Of a DNA stretch of 64,000 bases, positions 29,763 to 39,377 are shown in pieces. The notes below the pieces were generated by a model. That model made no database searches. It was not told where the DNA came from and saw only the letters and a list, made by a program, of their open reading frames with translations. The stretch lies in the NCBI RefSeq assembly GCF_012290005.1, contig NZ_JAAXMS010000008.1, forward strand, positions 1 through 64,000, in the 5' to 3' direction. The position numbers were made by a program, and so were the translations under genes. Position 1 is the stretch's first letter; every line of letters begins with the position of its first letter. Source of the DNA: Crateriforma spongiae. GTDB taxonomy: Bacteria; Planctomycetota; Planctomycetia; Pirellulales; Pirellulaceae.

Positions 29763-30983
29763 ATGACCGGACGTATGTATTCTTCCGCAGGCGGTTCCCG
29801 ATTGAACGTGACAGATTGTAAGGCCCAACGACCGCAACGTCGTTTTGGGCGAACCGGTTTTACGCTGATCGAAATGCTGGTGGTGATCTCCATCATCGGC
29901 ATCTTGGCGGCGTTATTGTTGCCAGCGATCTCTCGCGCTCGCGAAGCGGCACGTGGCACCCAGTGCCAAAACAACTTGAAGCAATTCGGCATCGGCATGG
30001 CCAGCCGCGCGGCGGCGGATCCCAGCGGGGCTTTGTGCAGCGGCAGTTTTGATTTCGAACGTGACGGTGTGCCGACGGAAATCGGCTGGGTCGCCGACAT
30101 GGTCAAACGAGGCTTCCTGGCGTCGGAGTTACGTTGTCCCAGCAACGGTGCCCAGACATCCAAAGCGATCCACCAGATCCTGGATTCTCCGCTGACAGCA
30201 TTCGTAACGGATAATTGCAACGACCGACTGGGCAACCCCGGTTACGTCGACGAAATGGGCGTCGAAGTCAAAAACATCGCCCGACGCATCGCCGAAGGCG
30301 GCTTCGCACCCGGGTCGGATGAACGCAGCGAACTGGTTCGCGTTCAAATGTTGGAAGAAGGCTACAACACGAACTTTGCCGCGTCTTGGTTCCTGACCCG
30401 CAGCGAGTTTCGGTTGGATGCCGATGGCAATCCCCAATTGGATGCGGCCGGCTGCGATGCAGATCCTCGTGGACGCCATGTGACCCGAGGACCGTTAACC
30501 ACACGTTTGCTGGACAGCGGTCGTGCGGCCATCAGCACGGTTCCTCTTTTGGCAGATGCATCCTACGGCGGCATCATGACCTCATCCGCGGGCGAACTGT
30601 TGTCAGGGACACCGTTCACCGTGCCGATGGTTGGGATGCCCGTTCATCACGTGGAAACACCGTCGGCCCCGTCGAAGTCGGGTGTGCTTCAGATCCCAAG
30701 TTTTCCAGCCGGTACGACGCGGACGGGTGCTAGCGGATGGCTGCGAAGCTGGAACTACGAAACTCGCCAAGATTACCGGGGCATGGCCCCCATTCACAGC
30801 GGCGTGGTGAATGTGTTGATGGCCGACGGTTCGGTCCACGGCATCACCGACAAGAACGGCGACGGCTTCATCAACAACGGCTTTCCCGCGGTCACCGGGA
30901 TGTGGACCAGTGCCGAGGAAGAAACCACGGACCTGACGCTTGCCAGTTACTACACGTTGACCAGCAAAGGCGAACAGAACTAA
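29763..30983 (+). CDS. DUF1559 pseudopilin-like protein
   Basis: A 406-residue protein with a type IV prepilin-like leader. After a polar ~31-residue N-terminal part comes [20 protein letters not shown], with the conserved Glu at +5 of the cleavage site. The membrane helix then passes into [19 protein letters not shown]. The globular region is DUF1559, ending in the family H-x9-DG motif ([12 protein letters not shown]). The C terminus has a dockerin-like Asp-rich loop ([13 protein letters not shown]) that could bind Ca2+. Likely processed by a PilD-type peptidase and built into a pseudopilus or retained at the inner membrane. ATG 29775 is an alternative start. It is followed 364 bp later by a second, related gene. 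Confidence 0.9.
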   Translation: MTGRMYSSAGGSRLNVTDCKAQRPQRRFGRTGFTLIEMLVVISIIGILAALLLPAISRAREAARGTQCQNNLKQFGIGMASRAAADPSGALCSGSFDFERDGVPTEIGWVADMVKRGFLASELRCPSNGAQTSKAIHQILDSPLTAFVTDNCNDRLGNPGYVDEMGVEVKNIARRIAEGGFAPGSDERSELVRVQMLEEGYNTNFAASWFLTRSEFRLDADGNPQLDAAGCDADPRGRHVTRGPLTTRLLDSGRAAISTVPLLADASYGGIMTSSAGELLSGTPFTVPMVGMPVHHVETPSAPSKSGVLQIPSFPAGTTRTGASGWLRSWNYETRQDYRGMAPIHSGVVNVLMADGSVHGITDKNGDGFINNGFPAVTGMWTSAEEETTDLTLASYYTLTSKGEQN

Positions 30984-31347
30984 CCCGCCGACCGGCGACC
31001 AAAACATGCCCACCGCGGATCCAGAAGAAGCCACCCCAGGCTTGCTCGCCTTGACGACCGAACAACTCTCCCCCCATCACCTTTGACAAGGAGCCCTCAC
31101 CTGCATCGAACCCTGACCCAAACCTTGGCCGTGGAGGCGACGTTCCGCTTCGATGTGCCGCTGAACATGACACGAACGATTTTTCATACATCCAAATAAC
31201 AAAAGAGGACGCGACGCAGAACGTTCGCCAGGCCCGCTACCGACGGACCGGACGAAACCAGTGTTCCACGCCGCATTCCTCCCTGTGACACCCCATTCTG
31301 GGCCCGGACGTGTGTCCAAGTCCAGAGAAACTACCAAGAGAACCTTC
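30984..31347. other. Intergenic region between the two DUF1559 genes
   Basis: About 360 bp without a credible gene. Its length and the high-expression look of the following gene suggest a separate promoter here; a TTGACA at 31083-31088 could be a -35 element but no matching -10 box was found at 16-18 bp. A purine-rich AAGAGAA lies about 8 bases before the downstream ATG. Confidence 0.35.
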
Positions 31348-32622
31348 ATGAAATCTCAACAAAAATCAGGTTTCACCCTGATCGAATTGTTGGTGGTGAT
31401 CGCCGTCATCGCCTTGTTGGCTGCACTGTTGCTGCCGGCCATCACCCGTGCACGTGAAGCCGCCCGCGCGGCTCAGTGCCAAGCCAACCTGAAGAACGTC
31501 GGCATCGGCCTGTACAAGTACAGCGTCCGCAGCCCCGGCGGCACGTTCTGCAGCGGTGCCAGCGATTTCCGTCGCGACGGATGCATGGACACCTACGGCT
31601 GGGTTGCCGACTTGGTCAACGTTGGCGATGCCAACATGAACGAGTCGCTGGACCCGTCCAACCCGCTGAAGGGTTCGGAAAAGCTGAACGACTTGTACGG
31701 TAAAGACACGTCCGACAACAAAGACGGTGCCCCGCTTGCTCGCCTGAGCGCCGGCGTTTGCGGTGCTGCCGATTGGCAAGGCATCTCGGGAACCGGTGGC
31801 GGCACCACCTTTGCCAGCACCGACCCGCTGACCGACGAGCGAGCCGAGCTGATCTCGCGCCACTTCCTGACCAACGGTTACAACACCAACTACGCCGCCA
31901 GCTGGCACTTGGTCCGCGGCATGGTCCGCACCGACACCGACACCTCGGTTTCGCCTCCGGTCCTGACCACCGCGACCACCGGCGGATTCAAGGGGCTGGC
32001 CGGAACGACCGGCCCGCTGAGCGTCAACGTTCTGGAGCGTAGCCGCATCAGCAGCAGCAACATCGGATTCATCGGCTGTGCAGCCCCCGGCGACGTCGAC
32101 GAAGCCATCATGGCCGCCACCATTTCGCACGACCCGTCGGGCACCTTCGGTACCGCCCTGGGCACCTCCGACAGTGTCGAATACATCCCGGCCGGCTCGC
32201 TGCTGACCGAAGCTTTCAACGACGGTCCGGCTTTCTGGAACGACGGTGCAAAGAACTTGGACCTGATCGGCTCGGGCGTTTCGCTGGCCGCACAACAAAC
32301 GTGTGAGCGTGGCCAACCGACGACCGCCGGTTGTGCAGCCCCGACCGGTTCGACCGGCAACGGATTCTACTTGCAAGACACCCGTGACTGGTTCGCCGTT
32401 CACCAAGGTTCGTGCAACATCCTGATGGGCGATGGTCACGTCGAAGTCTTCGTCGACACCAACGCCGACGGATTCCTGAACCCCGGATTCCCCGTCACCG
32501 GTCTGACCGACGCCGAAGTTTCCGGCGTTGGCTACGCCGACGACGTTTTGGAAATGCCTCGCGACAAGTTCTTCGCCGGCATCTTCCTGGACGACGGATA
32601 CTTCAAGGGCATCTTCGAGTGA
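31348..32622 (+). CDS. DUF1559 pseudopilin-like protein, probably abundant
   Basis: A 424-residue protein starting [20 protein letters not shown], a short basic leader with the prepilin cleavage site G/F and Glu+5. ATG 31348 puts this leader at the N terminus. DUF1559 follows, with H-x9-DG ([12 protein letters not shown]) and a dockerin-like loop [13 protein letters not shown]. Codon choice is visibly skewed to C-ending forms (AAC, GAC, ACC, TTC) compared with neighbours, as for highly expressed genes. A strong terminator follows at 32651. The paralogue at 29763 shares the opening SGFTLIE-type region, a Cys-rich Phe-Cys-Ser-Gly segment and the C-terminal motifs. Expected at the inner membrane or in a surface filament. 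Confidence 0.92.
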   Translation: MKSQQKSGFTLIELLVVIAVIALLAALLLPAITRAREAARAAQCQANLKNVGIGLYKYSVRSPGGTFCSGASDFRRDGCMDTYGWVADLVNVGDANMNESLDPSNPLKGSEKLNDLYGKDTSDNKDGAPLARLSAGVCGAADWQGISGTGGGTTFASTDPLTDERAELISRHFLTNGYNTNYAASWHLVRGMVRTDTDTSVSPPVLTTATTGGFKGLAGTTGPLSVNVLERSRISSSNIGFIGCAAPGDVDEAIMAATISHDPSGTFGTALGTSDSVEYIPAGSLLTEAFNDGPAFWNDGAKNLDLIGSGVSLAAQQTCERGQPTTAGCAAPTGSTGNGFYLQDTRDWFAVHQGSCNILMGDGHVEVFVDTNADGFLNPGFPVTGLTDAEVSGVGYADDVLEMPRDKFFAGIFLDDGYFKGIFE

Positions 32623-32650
32623 TCCTCGTGTCCTGACCTTGAATACCACG

Positions 32651-32685
32651 ACCCTCGCCGCCGTCATGGTGGCGAGGGTTTCTTT
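32651..32685 (+). terminator. Rho-independent terminator after the second DUF1559 gene
   Basis: ACCCTCGCC (32651-32659) pairs with GGCGAGGGT (32671-32679) and the stem runs into TTTCTTT. It sits 28 bases past the stop codon and only 33 bases before the DUF1573 gene, so it would reduce readthrough into the downstream genes. Confidence 0.85.
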
Positions 32686-32717
32686 GATTTGACCTTCATT
32701 GCTTTCTGCAGTCCGTT

Positions 32718-33908
32718 ATGTCTCGGTTTTCTAAAAGCCTTCTCGCCACACTGGGCGGGCTTGCTTTCATCGGCCTGGTCGCCGCTTCGTTGACCCTGAT
32801 CGTTCGCTACAAACCCTACGGCGTTCCGGACCACCGCCGTGCCGAATACGAAGCCCGTGTTGCCGCCCTTCGTCAACATGAATTGGACCGCAAACAAAAC
32901 GCGGACACGGCACAGCCCAAAGCCACCGTGGATGCGACACGGCATCATTTCGGGATGCTGGATCCTCACGTCACCGCAACCCACCAGTTTCGCGTCACCA
33001 ATCGAGGTGACGCACCACTGACCTTGGACGTGACCGACACCACTTGCAAATGCACGGTCGGCAACGTGCAGCAAAAACTTCTGATGCCGGGTGAATCCAC
33101 CGACGTCTCATTGCAGTGGAACACGGGCTATCAAGCCGAACACTACGAACAAACCGCCCTGATCGAAACCAATGATCCGGGCCGACCCACCATCAAGCTG
33201 ACCATCGAAGGCACGATCCGCGCACGCTTGGTCGCGCCCGAATCCATCCCATTGCAAGCGGCCAATCCGGGACAGCCCAACCAGGGATCGTTTCTGTATT
33301 ACAGCCAATTGCCCGGCGACGTAGTTTTGGAAAGCATTCAATCCGATGCGGAGGGTCTGCAGTGGAACGTCACTCAGCTGGACCCAACCAAGGAAAGCCG
33401 CTTGGCCGATGCCGAAGCCCGGTCGGCTTGGAAAGTGGAACTGTCATGCGTGTCCGCATCGTCGGGGATCTTTGAAATCCCGGCGACCTTGACCTTCCGC
33501 CAAACGGACAACGACGAAACGATGATCCGCGAAGCCATTATCACCGGACGCGTTCACCAAGCGATCAGCTTTCACAGCCCCGACATTCATTCCCAAACCG
33601 GCCTGGAACTGGGCACGATGGTCAACGACCGCCAGCACGTCACCCACGTGCTGGTCCGACAACGTGACCGCTTGGATCGCCAATTGAAGGTACTGAAGGT
33701 CGAACCCGAATCGTTGCAGGCATCGATGAAACCGTTGGCCAAGGAGGGCAATTATCGACTAACGATCGAAGTCCCCGCGGGCGCGACACCAGCCATCTTC
33801 AACCTGGACAACAAGCAAGGCTATGTGCAGGTCGGCGATCCCGACACGCCCGGACTGTCGAATTGGTTTCCCATCCAAGGTTGTGTGGTCGAACTGGAGA
33901 AATCATGA
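32718..33908 (+). CDS. Membrane-anchored DUF1573 protein
   Basis: A 396-residue protein with an N-terminal signal anchor (about residues 7-29, LLATLGGLAFIGLVAASLTLIV), then a periplasmic chain. Residues about 70-175 form a DUF1573 immunoglobulin-like domain (HQFRVTNRGDAPLTL, TTCKCTVGNV, LMPGESTDVSLQW). The paired Cys in TCKCTV is a hallmark of DUF1573. A second, less clear beta-rich region covers the rest. The stop overlaps the start of the next gene (ATGA). Role unknown; in planctomycetes DUF1573 proteins are common and secreted. Linkage to pseudopilin and PilM-like genes suggests a structural or assembly function. Confidence 0.87.
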   Translation: MSRFSKSLLATLGGLAFIGLVAASLTLIVRYKPYGVPDHRRAEYEARVAALRQHELDRKQNADTAQPKATVDATRHHFGMLDPHVTATHQFRVTNRGDAPLTLDVTDTTCKCTVGNVQQKLLMPGESTDVSLQWNTGYQAEHYEQTALIETNDPGRPTIKLTIEGTIRARLVAPESIPLQAANPGQPNQGSFLYYSQLPGDVVLESIQSDAEGLQWNVTQLDPTKESRLADAEARSAWKVELSCVSASSGIFEIPATLTFRQTDNDETMIREAIITGRVHQAISFHSPDIHSQTGLELGTMVNDRQHVTHVLVRQRDRLDRQLKVLKVEPESLQASMKPLAKEGNYRLTIEVPAGATPAIFNLDNKQGYVQVGDPDTPGLSNWFPIQGCVVELEKS

Positions 33909-36049
33909 ATCCGCCTGCCTCTGCCGCCGGGTCCACCGGGATTGCCTGCGTTGCCTGCCAGCACAGCAACGATCCGTCCGCAAAGTTCTGTGCGGGCTGT
34001 GGACACAGTCTGTATGAATCGTGCATCCAATGCGGAAAGCCGGTTCTGTTGGATCAAAAATTCTGTGGTTCATGCGGTGCGGACCTGAATGCCGCGGTTC
34101 AAAAACATCGTGCCCAGTTGGAAAGCTGGATGGCGATGGCCATCGACAAAACAAAGCAAAATGATTTCAAAGAATCGTTGGCTTTGTTGAACCGTGTCGC
34201 CAATCAAACCGACGTCCGCTATCGCGATTTGGCCGACCATGCCAAGAAGGCCATCGAGAAAGTCGAAGGCATCTCCAACACTCTTCAATCGGACACACAG
34301 CAACGACTACAGCTGGCTCAACAGGCTTTCGAGTCGCGTGATTACCCCCAAGTGGTTGAATGCCTGAGCAAGGTTTCTGAATCGCTTTTGACGGAGGAAG
34401 CCAAACGCATCCTTCGTGTCAGTCGTCATCACATCGAACAAGTTTCCACCTTGCGAGGCGAACTGTCCGAAAGAATCGAACATAAGGATTGGGCAACCGC
34501 GGGGCATTTGTTGGAACAGTTGCTCGAACTCGTGCCGGGCGATCCGAAGTACACGAAGCTGGCACAACAGGCGGCCGGGAAACTGATCAAGAGCGCCGGC
34601 CGTCGTGCCGCCCGACATGATTACTTGGGTGCGTTAGGCAAACTGGACGCGGTACCCGAATTCTGTCGTAACGATGAACACGCTGCTGAGCTGAATCGAA
34701 TTCGCAACATCCACTGGCTGGCGTCTCAGTTCGAACCCGAGCCCTACGCCACCGCCACGTTGGGACGCATCGCGGTACGTTATTCCAAGGACTCACCGCA
34801 TGACGGACGTGCCACACAATTGGTCAACGATTTGGCGGCACGTTTAAAAAAGGCACCGCAAGACCAGCGGCGGGCATCGCCGTCCTACCTTGCGTCACCG
34901 GCCGCTTGGGTTGGCGGTGACGTGGCGTTGTTTGCCTTACCCAAATCGATCGATACCCAGGCCGCCCCCGACTTTCGCCGTCGGCCCGGCCGTTTTGCCG
35001 TCGCCACGGGGTTGGCCCTTCAGGGTTTGGGGTTGGCGCGAATCGATCGTGCACTGGGAATGAAGAAGCGGTTGCTGGGCGGACTCGGTGGTCGCGGGCG
35101 AACGACCTGCTGGGGAATCGACATCGGAACGTCGACCATCCACGCGGTCCTACTACGCAAGGAAAAGTCCGATGAACGTCCCGTGGTGGTGCAAACCTAC
35201 TTTGCGGAATTGGAAAGCCCGGTTTGTCGCGTCGGCAATGACCAACGGGAACCAGTCATCATCAAGGCCGCAATCGAAAAGATGCTGGAGACCATTGATG
35301 TCGGTGACACCGATGTCTTTTCCAGTTTTTCGTCCAGCCAGGTGGTCAGCCGCTTTCTGACTTTGCCACCGGTCAAAGACAAGATGGTCGCCAACTTGAT
35401 CGAACAGGAAACACGGCAACAGATTCCAATCCCGATCGAAGATTTGGACGTGGTCACCTATGTGGGCAAGTTGGGCGACGACGAATCCAAAGGTCGACCG
35501 GCTCTGATTGCCGCCGCAAAGAAACACTTGGTCCAAATTCGGATGGACCTGTTGAAAGACAGCGGGCTGAATGTCGTCGGCCTACAAAACGAATCGGTCG
35601 CTCTGGTGAACTTCGCCGCGTTCGAATTCCAAGACGTTTTCGAAGAAGAAATCGAACCCGCCGGCGGCGTGACCAAAGTCCCATCGGTCGCCTTGGTCGA
35701 TGCCGGTGCCTCATCAACACGATTGGCGTTTGTATCAGCCGAGCATTGTTGGTACTGGACCATCGATTCAGGCAGCGAAGAACTGACCAGTGTTCTGGCA
35801 CGCATCTCTCAGAAGACCAAGGAAGAGGCGGAGAAACTGAAGTGCAACCCCGCCGCGTTGCCCAAGCCGGCGGATATGTACGACCCGGTGGAACAGAAAT
35901 TGGCGGCACTTCGCGGCCGACTGGAACGTATCGCCGGCGAAGGACTGGGCGAACATGAACATTTTCAAGTGCAACAGACCTGGTGCTTCGGCGGCGCGTG
36001 TTTAGCGCATGCTTGGATCCGACGCGTCATGCTGGCCGCCACGTCTTGA
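33905..36049 (+). CDS. Double zinc ribbon - helical - PilM-like fusion protein
   Basis: A 714-residue cytoplasmic protein in three parts. Residues 15-57 hold two CxxC-x10-CxxC zinc ribbons (Cys15/18/29/32 and 40/43/54/57). Residues about 60-300 are helical and repeat-like, resembling TPR-type repeats. Residues about 400-714 are actin/FtsA-like as in PilM: WGIDIGTSTIHAVLL (phosphate-1 loop), FLTLPPVKDKMVANLIEQE, QQIPIPIEDLDVV and VALVDAGASSTRLAFV (phosphate-2). PilM is the cytoplasmic organiser of type IV pilus assembly and binds the PilN tail. ATG 33905 overlaps the DUF1573 stop; the stop overlaps the next start (TGATG). This suggests tightly coupled translation. I know of no described PilM with N-terminal zinc ribbons. 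Confidence 0.85.
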   Translation: MNPPASAAGSTGIACVACQHSNDPSAKFCAGCGHSLYESCIQCGKPVLLDQKFCGSCGADLNAAVQKHRAQLESWMAMAIDKTKQNDFKESLALLNRVANQTDVRYRDLADHAKKAIEKVEGISNTLQSDTQQRLQLAQQAFESRDYPQVVECLSKVSESLLTEEAKRILRVSRHHIEQVSTLRGELSERIEHKDWATAGHLLEQLLELVPGDPKYTKLAQQAAGKLIKSAGRRAARHDYLGALGKLDAVPEFCRNDEHAAELNRIRNIHWLASQFEPEPYATATLGRIAVRYSKDSPHDGRATQLVNDLAARLKKAPQDQRRASPSYLASPAAWVGGDVALFALPKSIDTQAAPDFRRRPGRFAVATGLALQGLGLARIDRALGMKKRLLGGLGGRGRTTCWGIDIGTSTIHAVLLRKEKSDERPVVVQTYFAELESPVCRVGNDQREPVIIKAAIEKMLETIDVGDTDVFSSFSSSQVVSRFLTLPPVKDKMVANLIEQETRQQIPIPIEDLDVVTYVGKLGDDESKGRPALIAAAKKHLVQIRMDLLKDSGLNVVGLQNESVALVNFAAFEFQDVFEEEIEPAGGVTKVPSVALVDAGASSTRLAFVSAEHCWYWTIDSGSEELTSVLARISQKTKEEAEKLKCNPAALPKPADMYDPVEQKLAALRGRLERIAGEGLGEHEHFQVQQTWCFGGACLAHAWIRRVMLAATS

Positions 36050-38262
36050 TGACCCCACGAGTTTTCCTCATGTCCCTTTGCAGTATTTCGCGTCGAGACA
36101 TTGCCCGTCGATGGTCGCTGATGTTCATCACGCTGGCCCTTTTCGGCACCTTGCCGGGATGTGGCGAAAGTGCCGAAGACAAAATGATGCGGGCCGCGAT
36201 GCGCGTTCGTCCGCAAGCCGACGGTGACGAACCGGATCCGCCCGCATCCCGACCCGCGCCAAAGCCCGCCGCCGAACCGGCACCGGAAAAAAAGGTTGCC
36301 GCCGCGGCACAGGCTCCGTCGAAGCCGGCCCCCGCTGCGCAAGAATCCGCCAATCCACCGGCCGGCGACGCCACCCCGGATGACGCACCGTCGATCGGGA
36401 TGCAACCGATCGAACAACGCAAGCCCGAAGCGCCGCTGGACGATCAGCAACGCCGGGCGATGGCGATCAAAAACTTGGAAGCCATCACCGAGGCGTTGAT
36501 TTCTTACAAGGACGACAACGGTCGATTGCCCACCGCCGCAATGGTGCACGAAGGCTTCCCGACGTTGTCTTGGCGCGTCAGCCTGCTGCCGTATCTCGGT
36601 TACCAGGATCTGTATGACCAGTTCGATCCAACATTGCCGTGGAACCGTGGCAAGAACAAGGAATTGCTGAAATACATTCCGGATGTGTACGTCTCGCCGG
36701 AACGATTTGACACCAAGACGAATTGGTTGCTGCCAGCACACGAGGCCTTCATCTTTGGCGAAAACCGTGCCCCACGTGATGTTCGGATCGAAGACGGTCT
36801 GGGCGACACGTTGATGCTGGTCGAGGTCCAAGACGGCTTGGCCGTGGAGTGGACCCAGCCTAAAGATTTCGATCCACCCGATCGCCGTGATTTCAAAGAC
36901 CTGTTGGGCGCCCAACGTGGCGACGGCATCTTGGGCGCATGGGCCAACGGCTACACAACGTTTCTTTCCAGCGGCGTGGGCGCAAGTCAATTGGCCGCCG
37001 CGATGAGCTATGAATCGGGGGAACCTTTCCGGGCCGCTCAAATTCATCGCGATCCCGATGTCGGTCCCGTCGCGAGCAACGCGATGACATCAACCGTCTC
37101 CACGACGACGGCGGCGGCAACATCGCCAAGCACGCCACGGACCACGACCGCAACAGTTTCGCAAGGCTCGCGGCCCCGCGGCCGAGCCGTCGAGCGTCTG
37201 AATGAAATGAAACCCAGCCGCGAAGAAATCAATCGCGCGGGCAAACGGCTGCAGGACATCTATGCCGATCGCATTCGCGAAGCAGAACAGCTGACACAGA
37301 AGCGCAAAATCCTGAGCGAAATGTTGATCCAGGCGGAACGACTGGAAGCCGATCCGGCGGGAGCCTACGCGCTGCGATCCGCCGCGATGAAACTGGCGGT
37401 CGATACCGGAGACATCCGATCGTTACTGCGAGCCGTTGATTCACGGGTTCAACGTTTTGCCGTCGACCCGTACGAAGTCAACGCAACCGCACTTGCGGCG
37501 TTTGCCGAACGGAACATGCGAAACGACAACGCGCGACGCGCCGCCAGCGAGTTTGCCAAACGGGCCGTGGTGACGATCCGTGACGGAATCCTGCAAGACG
37601 ACTATGACGGTTGCGGCAAGCTGGCCAGCATGGCCGCGGCGATGCAGAAAACTGCCTCGGGCAACCGTTATCAATTGAATCTTCGCAACCGAAACGAAGT
37701 TGACCCTCAAAAGTTATGGACACGGCTTAGCAGTCTTTTGTCATCGACCAAGCAACGTTATGCCGACGCGGCGGAACAATTGGCTCGGTTTCGGCAAGAC
37801 GACAGCGACGGCGATGCCGCTTCATCGGTCGGACGCTTTCTTTGCTTCATCAAAGGCGATTGGCAAACCGGTTTGCCGTTGCTAACCCAAGGCGGTATCG
37901 AAGCGTTGCAAACCGCGGCGCAGCGGGACTTGCAGGGCGCGGCGAACGTCGGCGAACAGGTCGCCCTAGGCGACATGTGGTGGGAACTTGGCCAGCGTGC
38001 AAAGGCCGGCGTGTACAAGCAAGGTGCGTTGGATCGCGCCGGTTTCTGGTACGAATCGGTCTACGAAGTGATGCCGGAATCGTTGGACAAGCTGCACGTC
38101 AAAGCGCGTCTGGATGAATTGAACGAAGGGGTTCCCGGCAGCCCGCTTGCAGCCCTGCGACAACTCAGTCTGCATCTACAAATTCCTCCCGATGCAACGT
38201 TGGAACAACTTGCCACCGGGAACGGCCGTGCGTTCGGAAACGACGATGATGACGACGATTAA
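36049..38262 (+). CDS. DUF1559-like lipoprotein of the pseudopilin locus
   Basis: A 737-residue protein. A signal sequence ends in LFGTLPGCGES, so Cys is probably lipidated. A Pro/Ala/Glu-rich linker (about 45-120) precedes a DUF1559-like domain without the prepilin helix (NLEAITEALISYKDDNGRLP, SLLPYLGYQDLYDQFDPTLPW, GDTLMLVEVQ). A second linker rich in Thr/Ser/Ala then leads to a long helical C-terminal region (about 390-720), ending in an Asp-only tail (NDDDDDD). ATG 36049 is chosen because it forms TGATG with the stop of the PilM-like gene. The DUF1559 part may interact with the pseudopilins; the helical part may form a scaffold. Function unknown. Confidence 0.82.
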   Translation: MTPRVFLMSLCSISRRDIARRWSLMFITLALFGTLPGCGESAEDKMMRAAMRVRPQADGDEPDPPASRPAPKPAAEPAPEKKVAAAAQAPSKPAPAAQESANPPAGDATPDDAPSIGMQPIEQRKPEAPLDDQQRRAMAIKNLEAITEALISYKDDNGRLPTAAMVHEGFPTLSWRVSLLPYLGYQDLYDQFDPTLPWNRGKNKELLKYIPDVYVSPERFDTKTNWLLPAHEAFIFGENRAPRDVRIEDGLGDTLMLVEVQDGLAVEWTQPKDFDPPDRRDFKDLLGAQRGDGILGAWANGYTTFLSSGVGASQLAAAMSYESGEPFRAAQIHRDPDVGPVASNAMTSTVSTTTAAATSPSTPRTTTATVSQGSRPRGRAVERLNEMKPSREEINRAGKRLQDIYADRIREAEQLTQKRKILSEMLIQAERLEADPAGAYALRSAAMKLAVDTGDIRSLLRAVDSRVQRFAVDPYEVNATALAAFAERNMRNDNARRAASEFAKRAVVTIRDGILQDDYDGCGKLASMAAAMQKTASGNRYQLNLRNRNEVDPQKLWTRLSSLLSSTKQRYADAAEQLARFRQDDSDGDAASSVGRFLCFIKGDWQTGLPLLTQGGIEALQTAAQRDLQGAANVGEQVALGDMWWELGQRAKAGVYKQGALDRAGFWYESVYEVMPESLDKLHVKARLDELNEGVPGSPLAALRQLSLHLQIPPDATLEQLATGNGRAFGNDDDDDD

Positions 38263-38370
38263 ACAGTGAACAAGTTTCGACGGAATCCAATTGGATTTCA
38301 TCAAATCCACACAGAATATAGCCCCCCGGCTAGTAGACTCACGACCATTAGAAATAGCATCACACATCCG

Positions 38371-39183
38371 ATGAGAATATCAATGAAACCCGCAGGCTTT
38401 GTGCTCGCCGCCACGGTCGCAGTCTTTCACGCCTGTCACGCCGGCAACTCCAACGCCGAAATCGTCATGATGGATTTCAGCGACGGCGAAGGTGTACCGG
38501 GATCTGTGATTGATGCCTTACCCGGCTCCGGTCAAACCGCGGATCCTACCTTCGGCCTTGCGGCTGCTTCCAATGTCTATGAGGAGGAAGGGTTCCGTAT
38601 CACTGCTTTATCAACGGGAAGCGTTGATGTTTCTTCCAATTTCATCTATGGGCAAAATGGATCAGGCAACCACGTTGATACATCGGCGACGTCGACCGGC
38701 TTGTCGACAGTGAATGTGACGAGCAAGGACAATCTTGATGGCACCTTCTCCGGTAGTGGTAACACTGCAATCAGGTTCCTTCTGGAGCAAACCGACGGAT
38801 CCAACTTTGACTTTCGATCGTTGCAACTGAGCACATTTTTTGATCCCGGCGAGTCTACTTCGTCAAACCAAACGGTCCTATTCCAGGCGCTAGATACCAG
38901 TGATGCAGTCATCGGATCACTATCCTTTGCATTTGGCTCGGCCGGTGCCTCATTCAACAGCAACGCAGGTCCTTTCACCGTTGATTTTACCTCGACAGCA
39001 GGTTTTGATGTGGCCAACAGTATTCGTTGGTCGCAAACCCACGTCGGTCGTCACCAGTTCGACAACATCGTGATCGACAATTTGGACGCAGCCGCGGTCC
39101 CGGAACCGTCCAGCCTGTTTGCAATGGCGACCATGGGCGGCGTTGTCGCGTGGCGAAAGCGACGAACCAAACTTGCCGCCTAA
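38371..39183 (+). CDS. PEP-CTERM sorting-domain protein
   Basis: A 270-residue exported protein with signal peptide (MKPAGFVLAATVAVFHACHA) and a C-terminal PEP-CTERM anchor: VPEPSS, a hydrophobic helix FAMATMGGVVAW and RKRR. Such proteins are processed by an exosortase and sent to the surface or exopolysaccharide. The middle is Ser/Thr/Gly/Asn-rich beta structure typical of this group. The DNA just upstream (38270-38360) is unusually AT-rich compared with its surroundings, as is part of the coding region. ATG 38371 is chosen; ATG 38383 is almost as good. A terminator follows at 39227. No exosortase gene is in the window. Confidence 0.88.
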   Translation: MRISMKPAGFVLAATVAVFHACHAGNSNAEIVMMDFSDGEGVPGSVIDALPGSGQTADPTFGLAAASNVYEEEGFRITALSTGSVDVSSNFIYGQNGSGNHVDTSATSTGLSTVNVTSKDNLDGTFSGSGNTAIRFLLEQTDGSNFDFRSLQLSTFFDPGESTSSNQTVLFQALDTSDAVIGSLSFAFGSAGASFNSNAGPFTVDFTSTAGFDVANSIRWSQTHVGRHQFDNIVIDNLDAAAVPEPSSLFAMATMGGVVAWRKRRTKLAA

Positions 39184-39226
39184 GCGACCTCCTTCGTCGG
39201 TCCGGCACACCGGCTGATTCGAACGC

Positions 39227-39264
39227 AAAAGCCGAGTCCCCACCTTCTGGGGCTCGGCTTTTTT
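39227..39264. terminator. Strong bidirectional hairpin terminator
   Basis: AAAAGCCGAG-T-CCCC and GGGGCTCGGCTTTTTT form a 14-pair stem with one bulged T and a 7-base loop; a T-run follows on the plus strand and an A-run precedes it, so it works in either direction. It closes the transcript of the PEP-CTERM gene. Confidence 0.9.
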
Positions 39265-39377
39265 CGTGCGCCACCCGCCGCCGATCGTTGGGTTAGACTG
39301 TCCGGGTCGTCGATGTCGACTGAAACGACCTCGGCCCCCTCCCACCATCCCGCCCAATGCCTTCCCGAGTCCCTGCC

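Noticed and set aside
31366-32667. 433-residue minus-strand open frame
   Set aside because: Entirely antisense to the second DUF1559 gene; produced by that gene's strong C-ending codon bias, which removes stops on the reverse strand.
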